From Rhea pennata (taxonomy: Eukaryota > Chordata > Aves > Rheiformes > Rheidae): 64,000 nucleotides of DNA. Shown one piece after another: positions 25,861 through 43,268 of the stretch; position 1 is the stretch's first letter, and each line of letters starts with the position of its first letter. The position numbers and the translations under genes were made by a program. The notes under the pieces were generated by a model. The model was given only the letters and a program-made list of their open reading frames with translations. It made no database searches and was not told where the DNA came from. The DNA is taken from contig NC_084669.1 in assembly GCF_028389875.1 (NCBI RefSeq), positions 36,742,731-36,806,730 of the forward strand, in the 5' to 3' direction.

Positions 25861-28800
25861 AATAAGACTTTCCTCCTTCTCTCACCACCTCCCTTTCAAG
25901 CATAAGTTGCTCAGAACAGGAAATTTCTCTCCCTCTATGTTCCAGGAAAAAAAAGGGGGGGGGGAAGCTTGTTCTGGGGCTTTTCTACACTACTGTAAAA
26001 CAAACAACAACAACAAAAAAAAAGAATTAACAAAACTGACCCCTGGGAAAGGAGAGCTGCACTTAAGATAAGCCTACCACGTGCCTGGAGAAGCGCAGGG
26101 AATTACGATGAAATAGCTGTATCATATATACACACATTTGTTAGAGCAAATACTGACACAGCTGGGAGACATTGACAGCTCTGCAGAGTAAGACTAATTT
26201 CCAAGCACTGAAAATCATCTTGGAGGAAGGCTTAGGAGTAAAAATTATCCAGCCAATCTGACAGAGTGGTCATAATTTCGGTGTCTAATGTCTCAGTAAT
26301 GCCTAAACCACAAATTATTGTTCCGCATCAGCAGAAAGCAGAGGTCTTAACGCTTTTAGTTGACACGACAGACTTGATCACCGGCTATAATGATTCGGAA
26401 AATAAAGACAGCCCCTTTGCACCATCTTCACTGCCAGTGAAGACACAGGCACAACTCGAAGAGCAGAAGGGTCCTGGCTTGTTTTCCAGTGTGTTAAAGT
26501 TTCTTCTGAGCTCTAAAATGCCCCCTCTGTAGTTCTGTAAGGAAAAGAGTTCCCATGCTCTAAGGTTGAGCTAAATCCTCCAGCAGTGTAAATGAAAAGG
26601 AGCAAAAGAATAGAAAGCAGTATGCTATTTCCTTCCTCTTAAACTAAATGCAGAACAGATCTCAGGTCGCCCCTAAAATTTCTTCGGAAGATGGTACCTC
26701 AAAGAAAGTAAAAATCTTGCACAAAATTCATCCCTGCTGGTTCGTTGTACTTTGTCAGTAAACTGCATGAAAAATGTGACCCAGAACCACATCAACCGTA
26801 CAAGTTCTGATTTCTCCAGTTCGCAGCCCATATTGAAAGTATTTTACAAAATCTTTTAACAAAACTAGACGCCACCACCAGGAACGGGAGTGTTAAGTTC
26901 CAGTCCACACCCAACCTCCAGGAGGAACAACCCAGATCCCAAATTTTACTGTGCATCAGAACAAACAGAGTGGGCGAGACGCACCTGACTTCTCACTGGA
27001 CAAGCTCTCTTTCCTCCCGCACAGCAGCGTTTTGTGAACTGGAGAACTGCAGCATCACCGGAGGCTATCCCGAAGAAGCAGACGCTAAGCACAAGCCCAG
27101 GAAGAGTCGCCCTGCTGCAGCAAAGCTCACCCAATGCAGCAACGACTAATGGCTCAAGAAGCTCCTGTGTCCAGGCCATCCACCCAGTGCAAGTTCAGGC
27201 AACATACTGGGAGCTCTAGCAAAAAAAACAGCAAGCCACAGAGTCCACCAATTACCTACTTAAGAAAGTAATCAGCTGCAGCCACCAGTCTTGGGCAAAT
27301 CAGCTTCACCTGCTCAGTTCTGCATCAGAAGAGAGGGTTGAGTTACTGCAGAGCCCATGCTCACGCAGGCCTAGAGACAAGTTTCCATCAGACAGCAGCA
27401 TCTGTATTTATTTACATGCTTGGCATTGATTGTAAACTGCCGATCAATAGGTGATTCCCAGAGAGAAGCACTCTCTCTGCTGAACGATGCTCCTGTAAGA
27501 GCCCACAGGTTGCTGTCTGAAATTATGGATGCATGCCCTTGCTGTCACAGTAGGTAACATAACATCTCCCAGTTGCACTGGAGCTGTTGGTCCTTTCTCC
27601 CAACACAACCTGCTTGATCCAGGAACAGGAGTTTGTGGAGGAGCATTCCCATTTTGCTCTCCCTCCTCTTCTCTGCCCTTGGCCACTGGGCCTGTTTCTG
27701 CCCCAGCTCTATTTGAGCCAGCTGTTCCTTTTTAATCTAATTTAAAGGCAGTTTGTCCAGTGCCAGAGCCACCAGGTCAACCTGGGAGGAAGTAGCAGCA
27801 GAGCTTGCAGAGCACCATGATACACTAGCAGCAGATTCCCCAAATACACCCTCACATCATAAATCCTCCCAGATCATGAACCAAAACTTCCCCATCATCG
27901 GGCACGTAGCTGCCCACCTTCCCTTCGTGTGGCCAGCAGGAGGAACAAGCTCCTAGATGGACCCGCTGGAGCACTGATCATTCACAGCACTGTGCAAGAC
28001 ATCCTCCTTCCAAAGCAACAGGCAAGTCTTCCCAGCAAAATCCTCCTTCCAGCATTGCGACTTACAATGCTGTCACCCAAGCCTTGACTCACCATGATGC
28101 ATCAGATAGCCAGCAGCAGCCTACCGTGCAAGCTGTCTTGCAACAGGATGTTAGGTCTGAGATAACAACGCGCGGCATCTGGTGCCGCCAAGCAACATCC
28201 CATCCCAAGGCCCCAGTGATTTTCCACTTCAGCTCAGACACAATCACCTCCCTTTCCTCTTCCTCCCTCCCCATTCAACTGACCGACGTTGGAAGGTCAT
28301 AATAAATCCAGTCTACCCCAAGTAACAATTTTCAAGACTAACTCAGGATAACAAATGCCACGAACTAATTACCAAGCTGTGAGGTATTTCACAAGCATTA
28401 CAGTCCTCAGGAGATGCCTGCACCTTCCCCCTCAAGCTCCACTGCCTCAGAGCAAGGGCTGAGCAGCAGATACCAGGCTGCAGGAGAGCTGGTTCGAGTC
28501 CTTATGTTGCAGGGCTCCCTGCGACACCAGGCGTGAAAGGCACCATTCAGACCATCTTCAACAGCACCTCAGATGGAGGTAAGTGGAGAATGAGCATCCA
28601 GGTCCAAAGGACCAGGCAAACAGTTATGAGCAACAGTCTTCCCCCATTTGAGCCCAAAGTCCCCCTGAAGATACAGCTGTCGCAGGAAGGAGCGGAGACA
28701 GCTGGAATTTAAATAGCTCCATTTTCCTGTAGGACATCAGCAAAGTCCCCAGCCCAGGCTGTGAATCAGTGACAATTTGTAGTATTTCATCTATTCCTTT

Positions 28801-31800
28801 CTTACCAGGCCTGCCAGAGAAACTCTTTATCCTCACGCTTTGAAGCGAGCTGCTGTGTTATTTAATTTGCTACCCCCAATGGGTGAAGCACAGTGGCATT
28901 TTGGTTTCTTAAGATGCTGCATGCACTATTTTCCCATTAATTTTTATCCTGCTTCGAACAAACAGTGCAGACAGCATGGTCCAGTGGTCGTTCCCACTAA
29001 TAGCACAAACAAGCAAAGCAGATGAATTCAGTTTGTAAGAAGCAGTACAAACTCATTAGGCTGGGGAGAAATAGTGGTGGCAATATAAATAAGAGAGTAA
29101 CCTCATCAAAAGAAGGTGTTTAATGCTAACAAGGGGAGGGGGAAAAATCAGCACTGCACATGAGAAGAATTGCACACATTAATTTCTTCCCTGATATTTA
29201 GACTAGACTTGAACAAAAAAAATAGGTAAAACTTGCCAATATACCCCCAGTAGACCCCCTTACACCATGCTCCACCTCTGGATATCACAGCTGGGCTCCC
29301 ATCAGTGCAACACGCTTCATCCCGCGCCTTTCTGGGAAGGATATAAATGAAACTAAGCAACCGCTGAGCATCCCAGCAAACTCCCATGGACAACCTGTGA
29401 GGGACAGGCACACCTAGCAGCCACTGTGGGACTATTTACACACACACACAAAATCACTCCATCTCTGCTTTGTCAGCCCTGATCCAGCATGGGGGGCAGA
29501 GGGGAATCTAAAAAACTATTCCCAAAGACAGATGTGGAAAACACAATTCACAGCTCAGCTCCACTGGAGAGCGGAAATCCTGCACTTGACTGCTGTCCCC
29601 CTCTATCCCATTCCCCAGGCCATACATCACTTGTATCTACCTCCCAGGAAATCACTATCTCAGAACCTCTTTTTCCTCATTCACCTGTCATCATGCCCTT
29701 TACATTATAGCCAGACTGCTCTTTCTTCCTAAAACAATCATACAAGCTAAATGTGTGGCTAATCCCTGAGCAACTGTTTGCAATGCCTGTAGCCCTGAAG
29801 CCTGCTGTTCCTATTTCAGATGCGAAGGAGGGCTTGCATGCCCAAAAGCTCATCTAGTTTCTCTAATCCTACCTTCTGGTCCAATAAAAGGTGTGGGCAG
29901 AGAGACCTGAGTGTAACATTGGCAGACACAGCACTTTCTGTTGTCCCCTCCTGAGCTTTGCAGCACGTGGACCATGCTATATAACAACAGGCAAATCCTT
30001 CTGACATCCTTTCTCATCACAGGTTTCATCTTTCCTTTAAATGTCTCTGAGGATGCATCCAAGACCTTCGTTGCTCTCCATTCTCACTTTGCACTAATTT
30101 ATAAAGGAAGCAAAACCTTGCAACTGGTCTGCTGGAGAGTTCCCAGGGCAAAGGAGCCAGCACAGGGCTCTCCTGCTCCTCGCCCCACAGCCCCTAATGC
30201 AGGGAAATGCCCCAAGGGGGGACAAGCGGGCAGAGCACAGGCTTCAAGCACCAAGTCAAGTTGAGGATGAGGGAGAGGAGCTGCTCCTAAGATGTGAAAT
30301 GAGGAACCTGGAAATGAGGCCAAGGACTGCAGGACTTGGGAACATGAATGGTAGCCAAACACCTGCAGCAGTCTGGCTCAAGAGATAGTGCTTAGTGCCT
30401 ACCTATGGGAGCATGCACCTTGGGATGCACAGACAGACCAAGCAAGTTTAAAAGACACCAGGGCAATTCTGGCTTGCTGGGCTGGAAAATCAGAGAGCCT
30501 TCATTTTGCACCTCCCCTGTTTTGCCACATGCCCTCAGGATACCAAAGGCTCAGGAGGTACCTATTCCCACATCAAATAGAGCTTCACCGTGAAGATCCG
30601 GCACATTGTTTCCCATAGCCTGCATGGTTTTACGCAATGATGAATAGGAGAACAAGCTTTCAAGGAGAGGCAACGAGGCTTTGCAGAGGCAGATAGGAGA
30701 AAAACTTTGAACTAAGCCAGCTACAGTGCCTTCACAGAGCCAGCTGCAAGGAAGAAGCACGTACACTTGCCAGCTACCAGAGCAGACATGACTCAGATGA
30801 TACCCAGGGATCGGCACAGGATACTGCTGACGAGCTGTTTTTCTGAGCGTAACCACTCTTCAGCTGAGCTGATAATGCCAGCAATCACTTCTAACGTTAG
30901 ACTGGTTTCTGAAAGCCCCAACTCTGTGCCTCAACGCAAGAGGCTGCAATTTCAGGGAGTTCTCCGGTTTCTCAGCATTTTCCTGACCCCTAGTGACAAG
31001 AAGCGCTTGTTACAGCATCCACGTCTCAATACGCCGTGCCCAACCCTCCCTGCATAACCACAGAGCAAAACTCGCTCTTTAAGACGGAGGAAGGTTTTCC
31101 AACTCCATCAAAATATTCACTCTTTTGCCTCTGCAAATTTATCAGAAAAGCTAACCTGTTCAGCAAAGAACCTCAAATTTGGACTAAAATTAAGGAAACA
31201 AGCTGAATTCAGGAACACTCCCTTGCAAGAGGCTCCAGCTGTGCCCAAGGAAGCCTGGTTACATGACTGATTCCATCACCACACTGGATGAAGCAAGGGG
31301 TGGGGAGAAAGCATTTTTGATGTATTATCTTCCCCCCGGACAAAAACATCCTGGTGCAAAGAACACCGCCGCCTTGGCAGGGAAGCGAACTGCATGATCT
31401 CACTAGCATCTCGCACGGACCATGGAGCAAAATCTCACGGAGCCGTAGAGCTACACGTGTGACACCAGTAGTGCATTAGCTGCCAGTCACTCTGCCCCCT
31501 CACTCTTGTCATGGCATTTGGTTTCAAGGACAAACTAAGAGTCACAGTGGTCTCACTCACTCCTGCAGGATTTCAAAGCCATTTCATGTCAGGTTTCTCC
31601 AGCACAGGCTAGCAATAAGTTGTCTTCTCCAACAGCAGCTCAACAGAAGAAAAGGCATCCACCCTGCCAGGCAGCAACAGCCCATAGTGACGGACACTCA
31701 CGTACTTCAGACCCGCATTTTGATCATCCGTCTCTGGGAAACATCCCCTCAACAGGATATCTCCATGCTTCAGCTGCTACAATATTCCTCCCTCTTGCAC

Positions 31801-32714
31801 CTTCTCCAGCTGGTCCCCAACCTCAAAATTTGTGGTTTCTACACATTAGAAGATGCTACGCCACTTTTAGTGGTGTTTTTCAGTCTAGCCTTCTCCAGGG
31901 CTACTTGCACGCTGACTGAAGTCAAAGTTCCTTAACTAAAGCATCATGTGAGCAGACCAGAGAAGCCCTGATTTGTACCAGGCGCCAATTTGTTTTCTTC
32001 ACTGCGCTGAGGCAAAATTCAGGCCCTCGCTGACTCTGATAAAACGACAGTACAAGAGAAAGTCTCACACAGGGATAATTAACAATTCTTCTCTATTTAT
32101 CGGGCCCTTCTCTCATTTTAAAGTTGTCACAGCTGCCATAAATCACCTCCAAAGCTAAACAAACTCTTTAATTAAATCTATTATATCACAAGAACAATGC
32201 TTCAGATACCAACAGAGCAGTCCCATGATGAAAGAAGGGAGCCCACCCTTGCCCAAAACACCCTTTGGGGTCTGCAGTTCACCAGGGGACTCAAGTTCAC
32301 CTTCTCAAACGCCCTAACACAGATGCAAACTTTGAAAACACATTTCTAATAAATGCCTGAGGTGCTTTAGCTAGTTTACGGTCTCCCTGCTGACTAAGGC
32401 CCCCCCATTACCCCCCATCCAGAACACATGAGTTTCAGTCCCATCACAGAAGCGACTGCAAAGCCACTCCAGCTAAAAAACTGTCCCCCAATCCCACTCG
32501 TGGGCTGCTGGCAGACCCCCTGCCCTGGGAAAACAGGCAAAGCGCAGCAAGCTCCTCTCCCTCCCAGATGGTGGGGGAAGGAGGAGGGGACAGTTTCAGA
32601 CCTGAAGGAGAGCCCAGTAAATCAGTTAAATGTGAAGCACACTGATGGCATAACAAGGATTTTCTGAAAGGCCTTCCGTAAGGATCCGGGCCGTTCTGGT
32701 GGGGAAACTGGTTC

Positions 32715-32775
32715 AGATTGAAGGTCTGTCTAGCCCAGCACCCTCACTTCAGCCACAGCCACAAGCGGACCAGTG
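32715..32775 (+). repeat. Possible ancient amniote repeat fragment
   Basis: The segment reads GGTCTGTCTAGCCCAGCACC, then CAGCCACAGCCACAAGCGGA. It resembles a widespread reptile and bird repeat with 'GGTCCATCTAGCCCAGTATCCTG ... CAGTGGCCA'. The recognition is from memory, and the family name is uncertain. Confidence 0.35.
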
Positions 32776-35350
32776 AAATGCAACAACAGGGCAAATACAC
32801 ACAACATCTCTCCCAGGTTCTCCTGCAGCTTTCGACTACTTCCAGCCCAGGAGATCTCCTTCACTTGATGTGTTTTTTTTCCTACTTAGTAACCCCCAAC
32901 AGATCTCTCCTGGGTTTGACATCACGTGCAATGCTGAGAACATCCACCCATCTTCCAAAGTACAAACGTAAAACAAACACACAGCCCTGTAACTGCACCT
33001 CAGTGGACATAAAGACTCCTTCAACCGGTGTCATCAGCAAGTGTCCTCTGGCTGTGTCAGCAGCTTTACCAACAACCCCCCAGTCCAACCTTGCATCCCA
33101 GCAACCAAGACAGCAGAAGACGCTGCTTTCTTTGCTGGCTAATCGCATTTGCCTTGTGAGAGGCTAAAATGCAAAATCCATGCGAACTTACTGTGACTTG
33201 AACCATGCCAACACTAACCTCATGGGTCCACAGTTTCAAAGGGACACCTGGAAAAACGCACAAGCAGAAAAACATTAGGTACCTTTTTAATACTGTTAAG
33301 TGAGGAGCTAGCACAGACCACGAAAGACTGACCACATGGAAAAAAGACCTCTTGTTGCAGTGTTGGAGAGTTTTAGGTTCCCACAGGGAGCTTTTCTCTC
33401 CTATAAACAGCAGGGATCATGCTCCCCATGTTGCCTATGGAATTGCAGGCAGTATCATTGGAAATGAGAAAAAAGAGGAAAATTCACCCCAAGAGCAATA
33501 CAAATCCAGAGATGGGGAATACTACATGGATCTCAGATTCTGGGCCAGGTGGATTTTGTTGAAAAAAAGGTATTGACAAAATAATAATGGCGGTAGATTA
33601 TTGCTCACAAGCTCCATCCAGCTTCGTGGAAGCCACCGTGGATGCAGCGCTGCAGGCACATGAGTTAAGCTGCCATCAACCTAGACCCAAAAAGCATAGT
33701 TCCAAACTAGACAAAAACAGAGGAAAGGGAAAAAAAGAGAATTGCTTAAAAATCTCTTCCCAGTAACAGGCAGGCCCCTTGCAGGGGGCAGCAAACTACT
33801 CTGGGCAAACACCTTGCCCAACATCACTCAAATTAATCATTAAAAGCAGATCTATAGAGTCCCATCTCCAAAAAAAGAGAAACCGAAGCAGTGCCACGGG
33901 GGAGTTTCACATGGTGGGGGCACGTCGGGACGAGTCAGCCGAAGGATGTCTCCCCCTCCTCCCCCCAGCTGCCACAATTTCATGCTGTGCACAGAGGAAA
34001 AAAATCATCAAAATCACCACTGCCCTGTAGCCTTCTTCCAGCAAGAGCACCTCTCGCTGCAAGAGAGCTCCCCCACGTACCGCTGGCAATTAAGGTTGAT
34101 TTATAACGGAGGAGAGAAAACGACGTTACAAAGGAGCTGGGTAATCAGTAGACACAGCATAATTAATCGTATTTCTCCTGATGTTCTCCGACCACAAAAA
34201 TCCTCACCTTCAATGAGCTGAGGTGCCCGTCAACTGTTTCACATCGGCAGCGGGCACTGGCAAGGCAAACGGGACCCGTTCCCAGCTGCGCTGCAACAAA
34301 AGCCAAAGAAAAGCAAGCTACCGCAAGGGATTTGCTTTCTCTCTCCTCTCCAAATCAAAAGGGAGGCTATTTTGACGGTCATCAAAGTCATCACAGGCCT
34401 AGAGGCACTGTCACCTAGCCGACGCATACTGGAGGCCCTCACAAGTCACCACGAAAACGGCCATTGCGTTTTCTTTAAGAACCGGACCGCAGCTGGGATT
34501 GCTGGGGCACAAGCTCTTATCTGCAGCTTCTGCAATCCAGCTGCTACCTCCAAAGGACGCCGGCTCCTTTGCCTCCTGCTTACGCCGTCATCTGCGGGGG
34601 CACTTCTGGCGGGCCGCGCCAGGCACGCCTCGGGCCGGAGGTGACAGCCTTGGCCACTCCGCATTCAAGCCACGCTTTGCTTTTTATCCTTGCGCGTGCG
34701 CGTGGAGCGCAAGGGGGTTTAACATTCGTACGCCATTTCAGCAAGGTGTTGCTTCATCATTTCTCTCACCCGGCTCGCCCCAGCAAGGCATGGGGAGACT
34801 CCAGCCAGACTGGGACAAGCCCCACCACATCTAGCGGCGGGCTACCACTGAAGGTATCAAGGTCTACAGCTTCATACTGGCAGTTATTTTCTTCTCAGGT
34901 CCTGCTTTGCTTTCCAAGCCTTCCCTCCTTGGACAGATATACAGCTTCTCCGAGGAGAGAGGAGACGCTCGTTTTTCCTTTCCATTACCGTGGCAAGAAA
35001 ATCTATTGAGGGTGACAAAAGAAACCGAGAATTTGTTTCCTTCAAACTTCTTGCGTGCCTGCTGGAGAAACAGATGTCTAGATCTCCACGCGGCCATCAG
35101 AGCTAGAACCGAAGGGGCACCAAAAAGCACACGCAGGGGACACGCGCCACGTTATGCTAAAAGCCTCCCCAGAACGGGTTGCCTCAAGGGAAAGCAAAGC
35201 CAGCAGGGTAGAGAAGCGAGGTGAATTCCTCTCCTCGCTACTCGCTGGGCACGGCGCGGTGGGACCCGCGGGCCGCGAGACCAGCTGCCGGCTCGCGCTG
35301 CTCCTGCCGCGGCAGCCGGGACGCTGCAACGGGTTAAAAAATACATATAT

Positions 35351-35354
<4 letters not shown>

Positions 35355-35392
<38 letters not shown>
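35355..35392 (+). repeat. 38-base poly(A) tract beside the PCBD1 promoter
   Basis: An uninterrupted run of 38 A residues lies about 215 bases upstream of the PCBD1 start codon, at the edge of its CpG island. It follows an AT-rich TACATATATAATT stretch. No retroelement body is recognisable 5' of it. Long poly(dA:dT) tracts disfavour nucleosomes, so it could influence promoter accessibility; its length is likely to be variable. Confidence 0.9.
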
Positions 35393-35394
<2 letters not shown>

Positions 35395-35607
35395 AACAAT
35401 TTTTCAAGTGGAAGAAAGGGGGGGGGGAGGTTCAGAGGGGACCGTGCGGTAGCGGCAGCCAGACGCGGGGCGGCGCGGGGCGGCCGTGGGTGGACCGAGC
35501 GTCCCCGCCACGCCTCCCGCGGCCCGAGCCGCCGGCGCACCCGCCGCCACTCCAGCGGGCTCCGCAGGCGCGCGCGCCCACCCGGGACCCCGAGCGACCC
35601 GCCGGCG

Positions 35608-39188
<3,581 letters not shown>

Positions 39189-39430
39189 CTGCAGAGGAAC
39201 ACATAAAGCCCCAAATCAACCCAAATCGACAGCCCGCGTCTCGCCCAGACGGCTGCACCCAGAGCCTTCGCCCCGCTCCAAGCTACTGCCGGAGGCAGGC
39301 GGCGTTCGCCGCCCAAAACCGTAACCCTCAAGCAGTGTTAGAAGCAGGCATGCGATCTCACCCCTATTGTAACGGGCCTTTGCGTGGAGAACCGGGCACA
39401 AACGTTTACAATAAAGCTCCCAGTTAACCC
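39189..39430 (+). other. PCBD1: PCBD1 3' UTR with poly(A) signal
   Basis: A canonical AATAAA lies at 39410-39415, 222 bases after the stop. A GT-rich stretch (GGAGGTTTCTTTGTC) follows about 40 bases later and could serve as the downstream element. Cleavage near 39430 would give a short 3' UTR. No earlier AATAAA occurs after the stop codon. Confidence 0.75.
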
Positions 39431-40285
39431 GACGTCAGCTTGGAAGGAGGTTTCTTTGTCAGAATTACAGCAACTGGTTTTCCCACGCCAGGCACTGGCC
39501 TGACTCCTCTCTGCCGAAGGCGTTTCCGCCATGGGGAAGCTTCTCCACGGAGAAGCGGCACGCGCCTCCGCAGGTCTGCGCCTCGCAGCAGACGGGGCCT
39601 GCAAGAGAACGAAAGTATTACAGCACTTCCCAAAAAGCCAGAGCGGATCTGGCAAAAACTGTTAATGCTAAACAAGCGTAACTGTCGTACCTAAGGCAAA
39701 AACCCAGGCAAGGGACAACCAGAAGGCACAGAAGCAGCCCAGATTCACGCTAGAAGCTGCTTACAGTGGGACAACCTCTCAGAAGAGGTTCTGGGTGGAT
39801 TTGGTGCTGCAAGATCTTCACTCCAGCAACACGGTACCCTGGCAATTACATGCAGGTGAGCCTGCACTCAAACGCTGCTTTTCCTTTAGCAGGAGTGATT
39901 TGCTGCGAAACCAACAGGAGTTGTTTCCAGCAAAATATTCCAGGAGAAATAATACAGACAGAAGATTTTAGACAGGGTTTTCTTTGTTTGCTTGTTTTTT
40001 TGTTTTTTTTTAAACCCTCCAGGTTCCACAAAGTATTAAAAGAAAATCCATAGCTCTTCAGTGTTAACACCTCCAGCATCCTCGAGCATCACCCGCAAGG
40101 CACAGTCAGGAACACCACCTTCATCTCGACAGAATGACCGAGCAGCTTCCAGGCAGAGCTAATAAGATTCATAAACCATTCTGCAAACCACAGACCAGGC
40201 TGCCGGTGAGCACAGCCACGAGTGATAGGTCCCCATCCATTCAAGGAAACGTTAAAACAGAAAAAGGTTCAGTGAGCCTATATAG
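39431..40285. other. Short intergenic space between the converging genes
   Basis: Nothing recognisable lies here except a T-rich stretch near 39985-40012. If SGPL1 uses the distal ATTAAA near 40300, fewer than 900 bases separate the two transcripts. Otherwise the space extends to about 42850. Confidence 0.5.
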
Positions 40286-43268
40286 CTAAATGCACCATTT
40301 TAATGCAAACTAGGTCCTCTTTCACCACCTCTTCAGTTATTTCAGCCTACAGTTATACACAGTGGCAAGTCAGAGCGATACAGAATATTGCCATCAGATG
40401 AACTCTTGGCCCAGAAGTTCATTAAAAACAGTCAATGCACATTAAAGGACAAGATATTATGTTGTAAGCAACCCTTCCACCCTCTTCCCACAAATCATCA
40501 GAAAAGTGCAGATAAAATCCAGGGCATGAAGACAGACATCTCTTCTTGGTCCATCCCACTGGATAATCTTCACTCTGGTACCTACAAGCACTCAGCTCCC
40601 TTGGGAGTGCTTCGTACAAATAACAACTTTAATGTCCCACTTGCTAAGCCAAAATCAGCCAGAAATCTTACAGGAATTAACAGTCAGGAAGTTCCCTCCA
40701 AACCTAAAGTACCATCCAGTTTCAGATCATAATCCAGTCCACAGAATCCGCCCCCCCCCTACACTTTTAAACAACTATATAGCCTATTAATCTCATCATT
40801 TTTCTAAAACCATGTGGCATGATAAAGGAGATGCAGATTACATATTAGATGACAAGGATGAACAAGACTATACACCAGTAAAGCACAGTGGTCTTCTCCT
40901 GACCACAAGATTACATTTACAATATAGAACAAATACACATAAAACAATTAAACCCGCAAATATTATTAGTAGGTGAAGCCCAAAATGGAGTACATCAACT
41001 TAAAAATAACATCTTCAAATACATCCAAAAACATGAAATGGAGCACTGATCCATTAGGTCCATCTCCCTTAGGTCCATCCATTTCCTTGGAGGAGAACAC
41101 AAGTGCGGAAGGGGAGGGTGTTTCCTCCATCCCTATCCCAACCTGTCCCCCATCCCCTGCCCCTTCTTTTAAAGGAGAAGCAGAGTACTTCCCTTCTTTG
41201 TTTTCCAAATCTTGGCTCAAGGAGAACTATCACAGTAGGCAGATACTGGGGACTCTCTCTCAAAAGCACAGAAAACATCTGAGAGATGCACTAAGAGTCA
41301 CATTGGCAAGATGTTAACAGAACAAATGGGTCCAGCACAAATGCTGACCACTGGCTCTGCTAACACCATCAGGAGAGCATCAGGCAGCTCAAATGCACTG
41401 CTTTCAGAAGAGCTCAGAGACATGCATACCGTCATCAGTCTAATGAGACGGGAGATGGCCAAAACACAACATCTCGCAGCACTGAAGAGCAAACCAGTTA
41501 AAAAGCAAATATTCTTCCCCGCAGACATTGAGCCAAAGGCTGCACTTGCTTTCGCAACGCTTAAGCGACTCTCTTACGCAGTGTAATTTTTGTGCGAGCG
41601 CGTGCTTCAGCTGTGCAAAGCCAGCGAGGGTCAGTTTAGCGCTAACCAGCCCAGTACCGCAGAGAGATGCCTTCAGACGCCCCGCGCGGGGCAGGCACGC
41701 AGTCTTCCCTCGTGCTGCGCAGCAGTCCTATCCCCCGTGCAACTCTGCAGCATGCAAAAAGCTGGGAAAAAACGCACGGGAAAGCCCTGGAGGAACAACC
41801 CCACCACTGTTTCACAACTCAAGTGATTCTAGTTTGTCTCGTTCGCCTTAAGGCCACGACTGCCGCACAGGTTACACCGATAAAACTCTCTCCTAGCAAA
41901 AACAGTGGAGAAAAATAGGAAGGGTGGGCCACGCACCCAAGGCTTGAACACCCCCAACTGTTGCATCCTATCAATCTGCCTGTCAGCACTCTACCAGCAT
42001 CTTTGTAATACTGGGAAGGGACTTGGCTCAACACAACTACTATCCTACCTTACGGGCAAGCATACTCTACCTGAGGCCAGTCTGCCCTTGAGGTCATTTT
42101 CAATATAGTACCGTGAAGAAAGGACTGCAACCGTTGCAGTTGATAGCTGAACCCTCAAACTCTCCCTAGCGTCCCGCAAAAAAGCCAGGGAAGCGTCAAG
42201 GCACAATGGTGAATGCCCTTTCGAGAACGTGCCTTCAGAGAATCAGTGCAAAGAGCAGGCGGAGACTGCTGCTTTCTATTATAAAAGTCACCTTTTCATA
42301 CTAAAAGATAATGGTATAAAAAAAGTCAACTTTGGTGCCGAACGTTTGCGTACGAAGTCCGTAGCCGTGCCACACGCCAGGGCTCGACTGACTCGGCTAC
42401 AGCATATTGTGAGATAGTGCAAAACCTTCAAGTTATAAACGGTGAAATCACCGTTCTGCACATCCCTCCAGAACCGTGCATGGAACAACAGCAACCTCGG
42501 TGGCAAATGCACATGTTCTAGAAGAGGCAGGAAAGCAGAACAGATACCATGTACCTACAATTTTGAGTACCATCCAATTCCTCTCCCCATACCATCTACG
42601 TGGTTTCTATTTCTGTTGCCATTCAAAAAGGAGATTTCAGAAGAGGATTTTGCGTCGTTTTCCCCCTGCCCCAATAGATATCTATTGCAGTCTCACTGAG
42701 ATCTCCAGGGGGAGAATTTAAATAGCACGTGACCATCTTTCCTTTGCCAGTTTATCACCCCTGCACTACAAAGATATAAGGCTCCTAGCACAGTTTGTTA
42801 AATGCAGTAGCTTGGAGGAATACTCAGAAGAAAAAAAAAAAAAACTTTCAATTTATTTTCTACCTTCAACTTCTGGGAAGGTCGAAGCTTTGGAACACAA
42901 CATCAGAACTAGAATCTATCCCTTGGCTGGGCATTGGCCAAACACAAGGTCTGAGGAGAAGAAACAGCGAGGAATGAAGCAACATTTAGAATACCTGAGG
43001 AATTTGGAGTAGTGGAATGGACATTCATTTCACCATCAGTAATCCTGACGAAAAAGGGCAGGCGGAAGGGAGAAAAAGCCCTAAAATTAAGCTGGGCATG
43101 AAAATAACACAGATTTCAGAGTAGACACAGGTGGGGAAGGAAGTTTCCAAGACCAAGTTGCCATCAGACCTGCGCTTGTGGGAACTAAGGCTTACTGCAA
43201 TCTCTTCCCCAGAAAACCTCTACAGCCACCCAGTGCTAGCTGGAAAGGCACCGACTGCGGCACTACAG
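40286..43268 (-). other. SGPL1: SGPL1 3' UTR (short and possible long form)
   Basis: On the - strand an AATAAA at 42852-42857 lies about 410 bases after the stop and would end a short 3' UTR. An ATTAAA at 40299-40304 is followed by a U-rich element (CTTTTTCTG at about 40256-40264 on the - strand) and would end a 3' UTR of about 3 kb. Mammalian SGPL1 mRNAs have long 3' UTRs, which favours use of the distal site, but this is inference. No other exon is recognised in the interval. Confidence 0.5.

Larger units (their letters stand above)
25269..35350. other. Intergenic, upstream of PCBD1
   Basis: No coding gene is recognised. The stretch contains two possible ancient repeat relics (about 25815-25860 and 32715-32775), a G-run near 25955 and a CA tract near 29437. 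CpG content rises from about 34550 toward the PCBD1 promoter. ORFs up to about 150 codons carry no recognisable domain and no matching splice partners. Confidence 0.55.

Noticed and set aside
28491-28501. GGTTCGAGTCC, an exact tRNA B-box
   Set aside because: There is no matching A-box at the right spacing and no tRNA cloverleaf around it, so it is probably chance.
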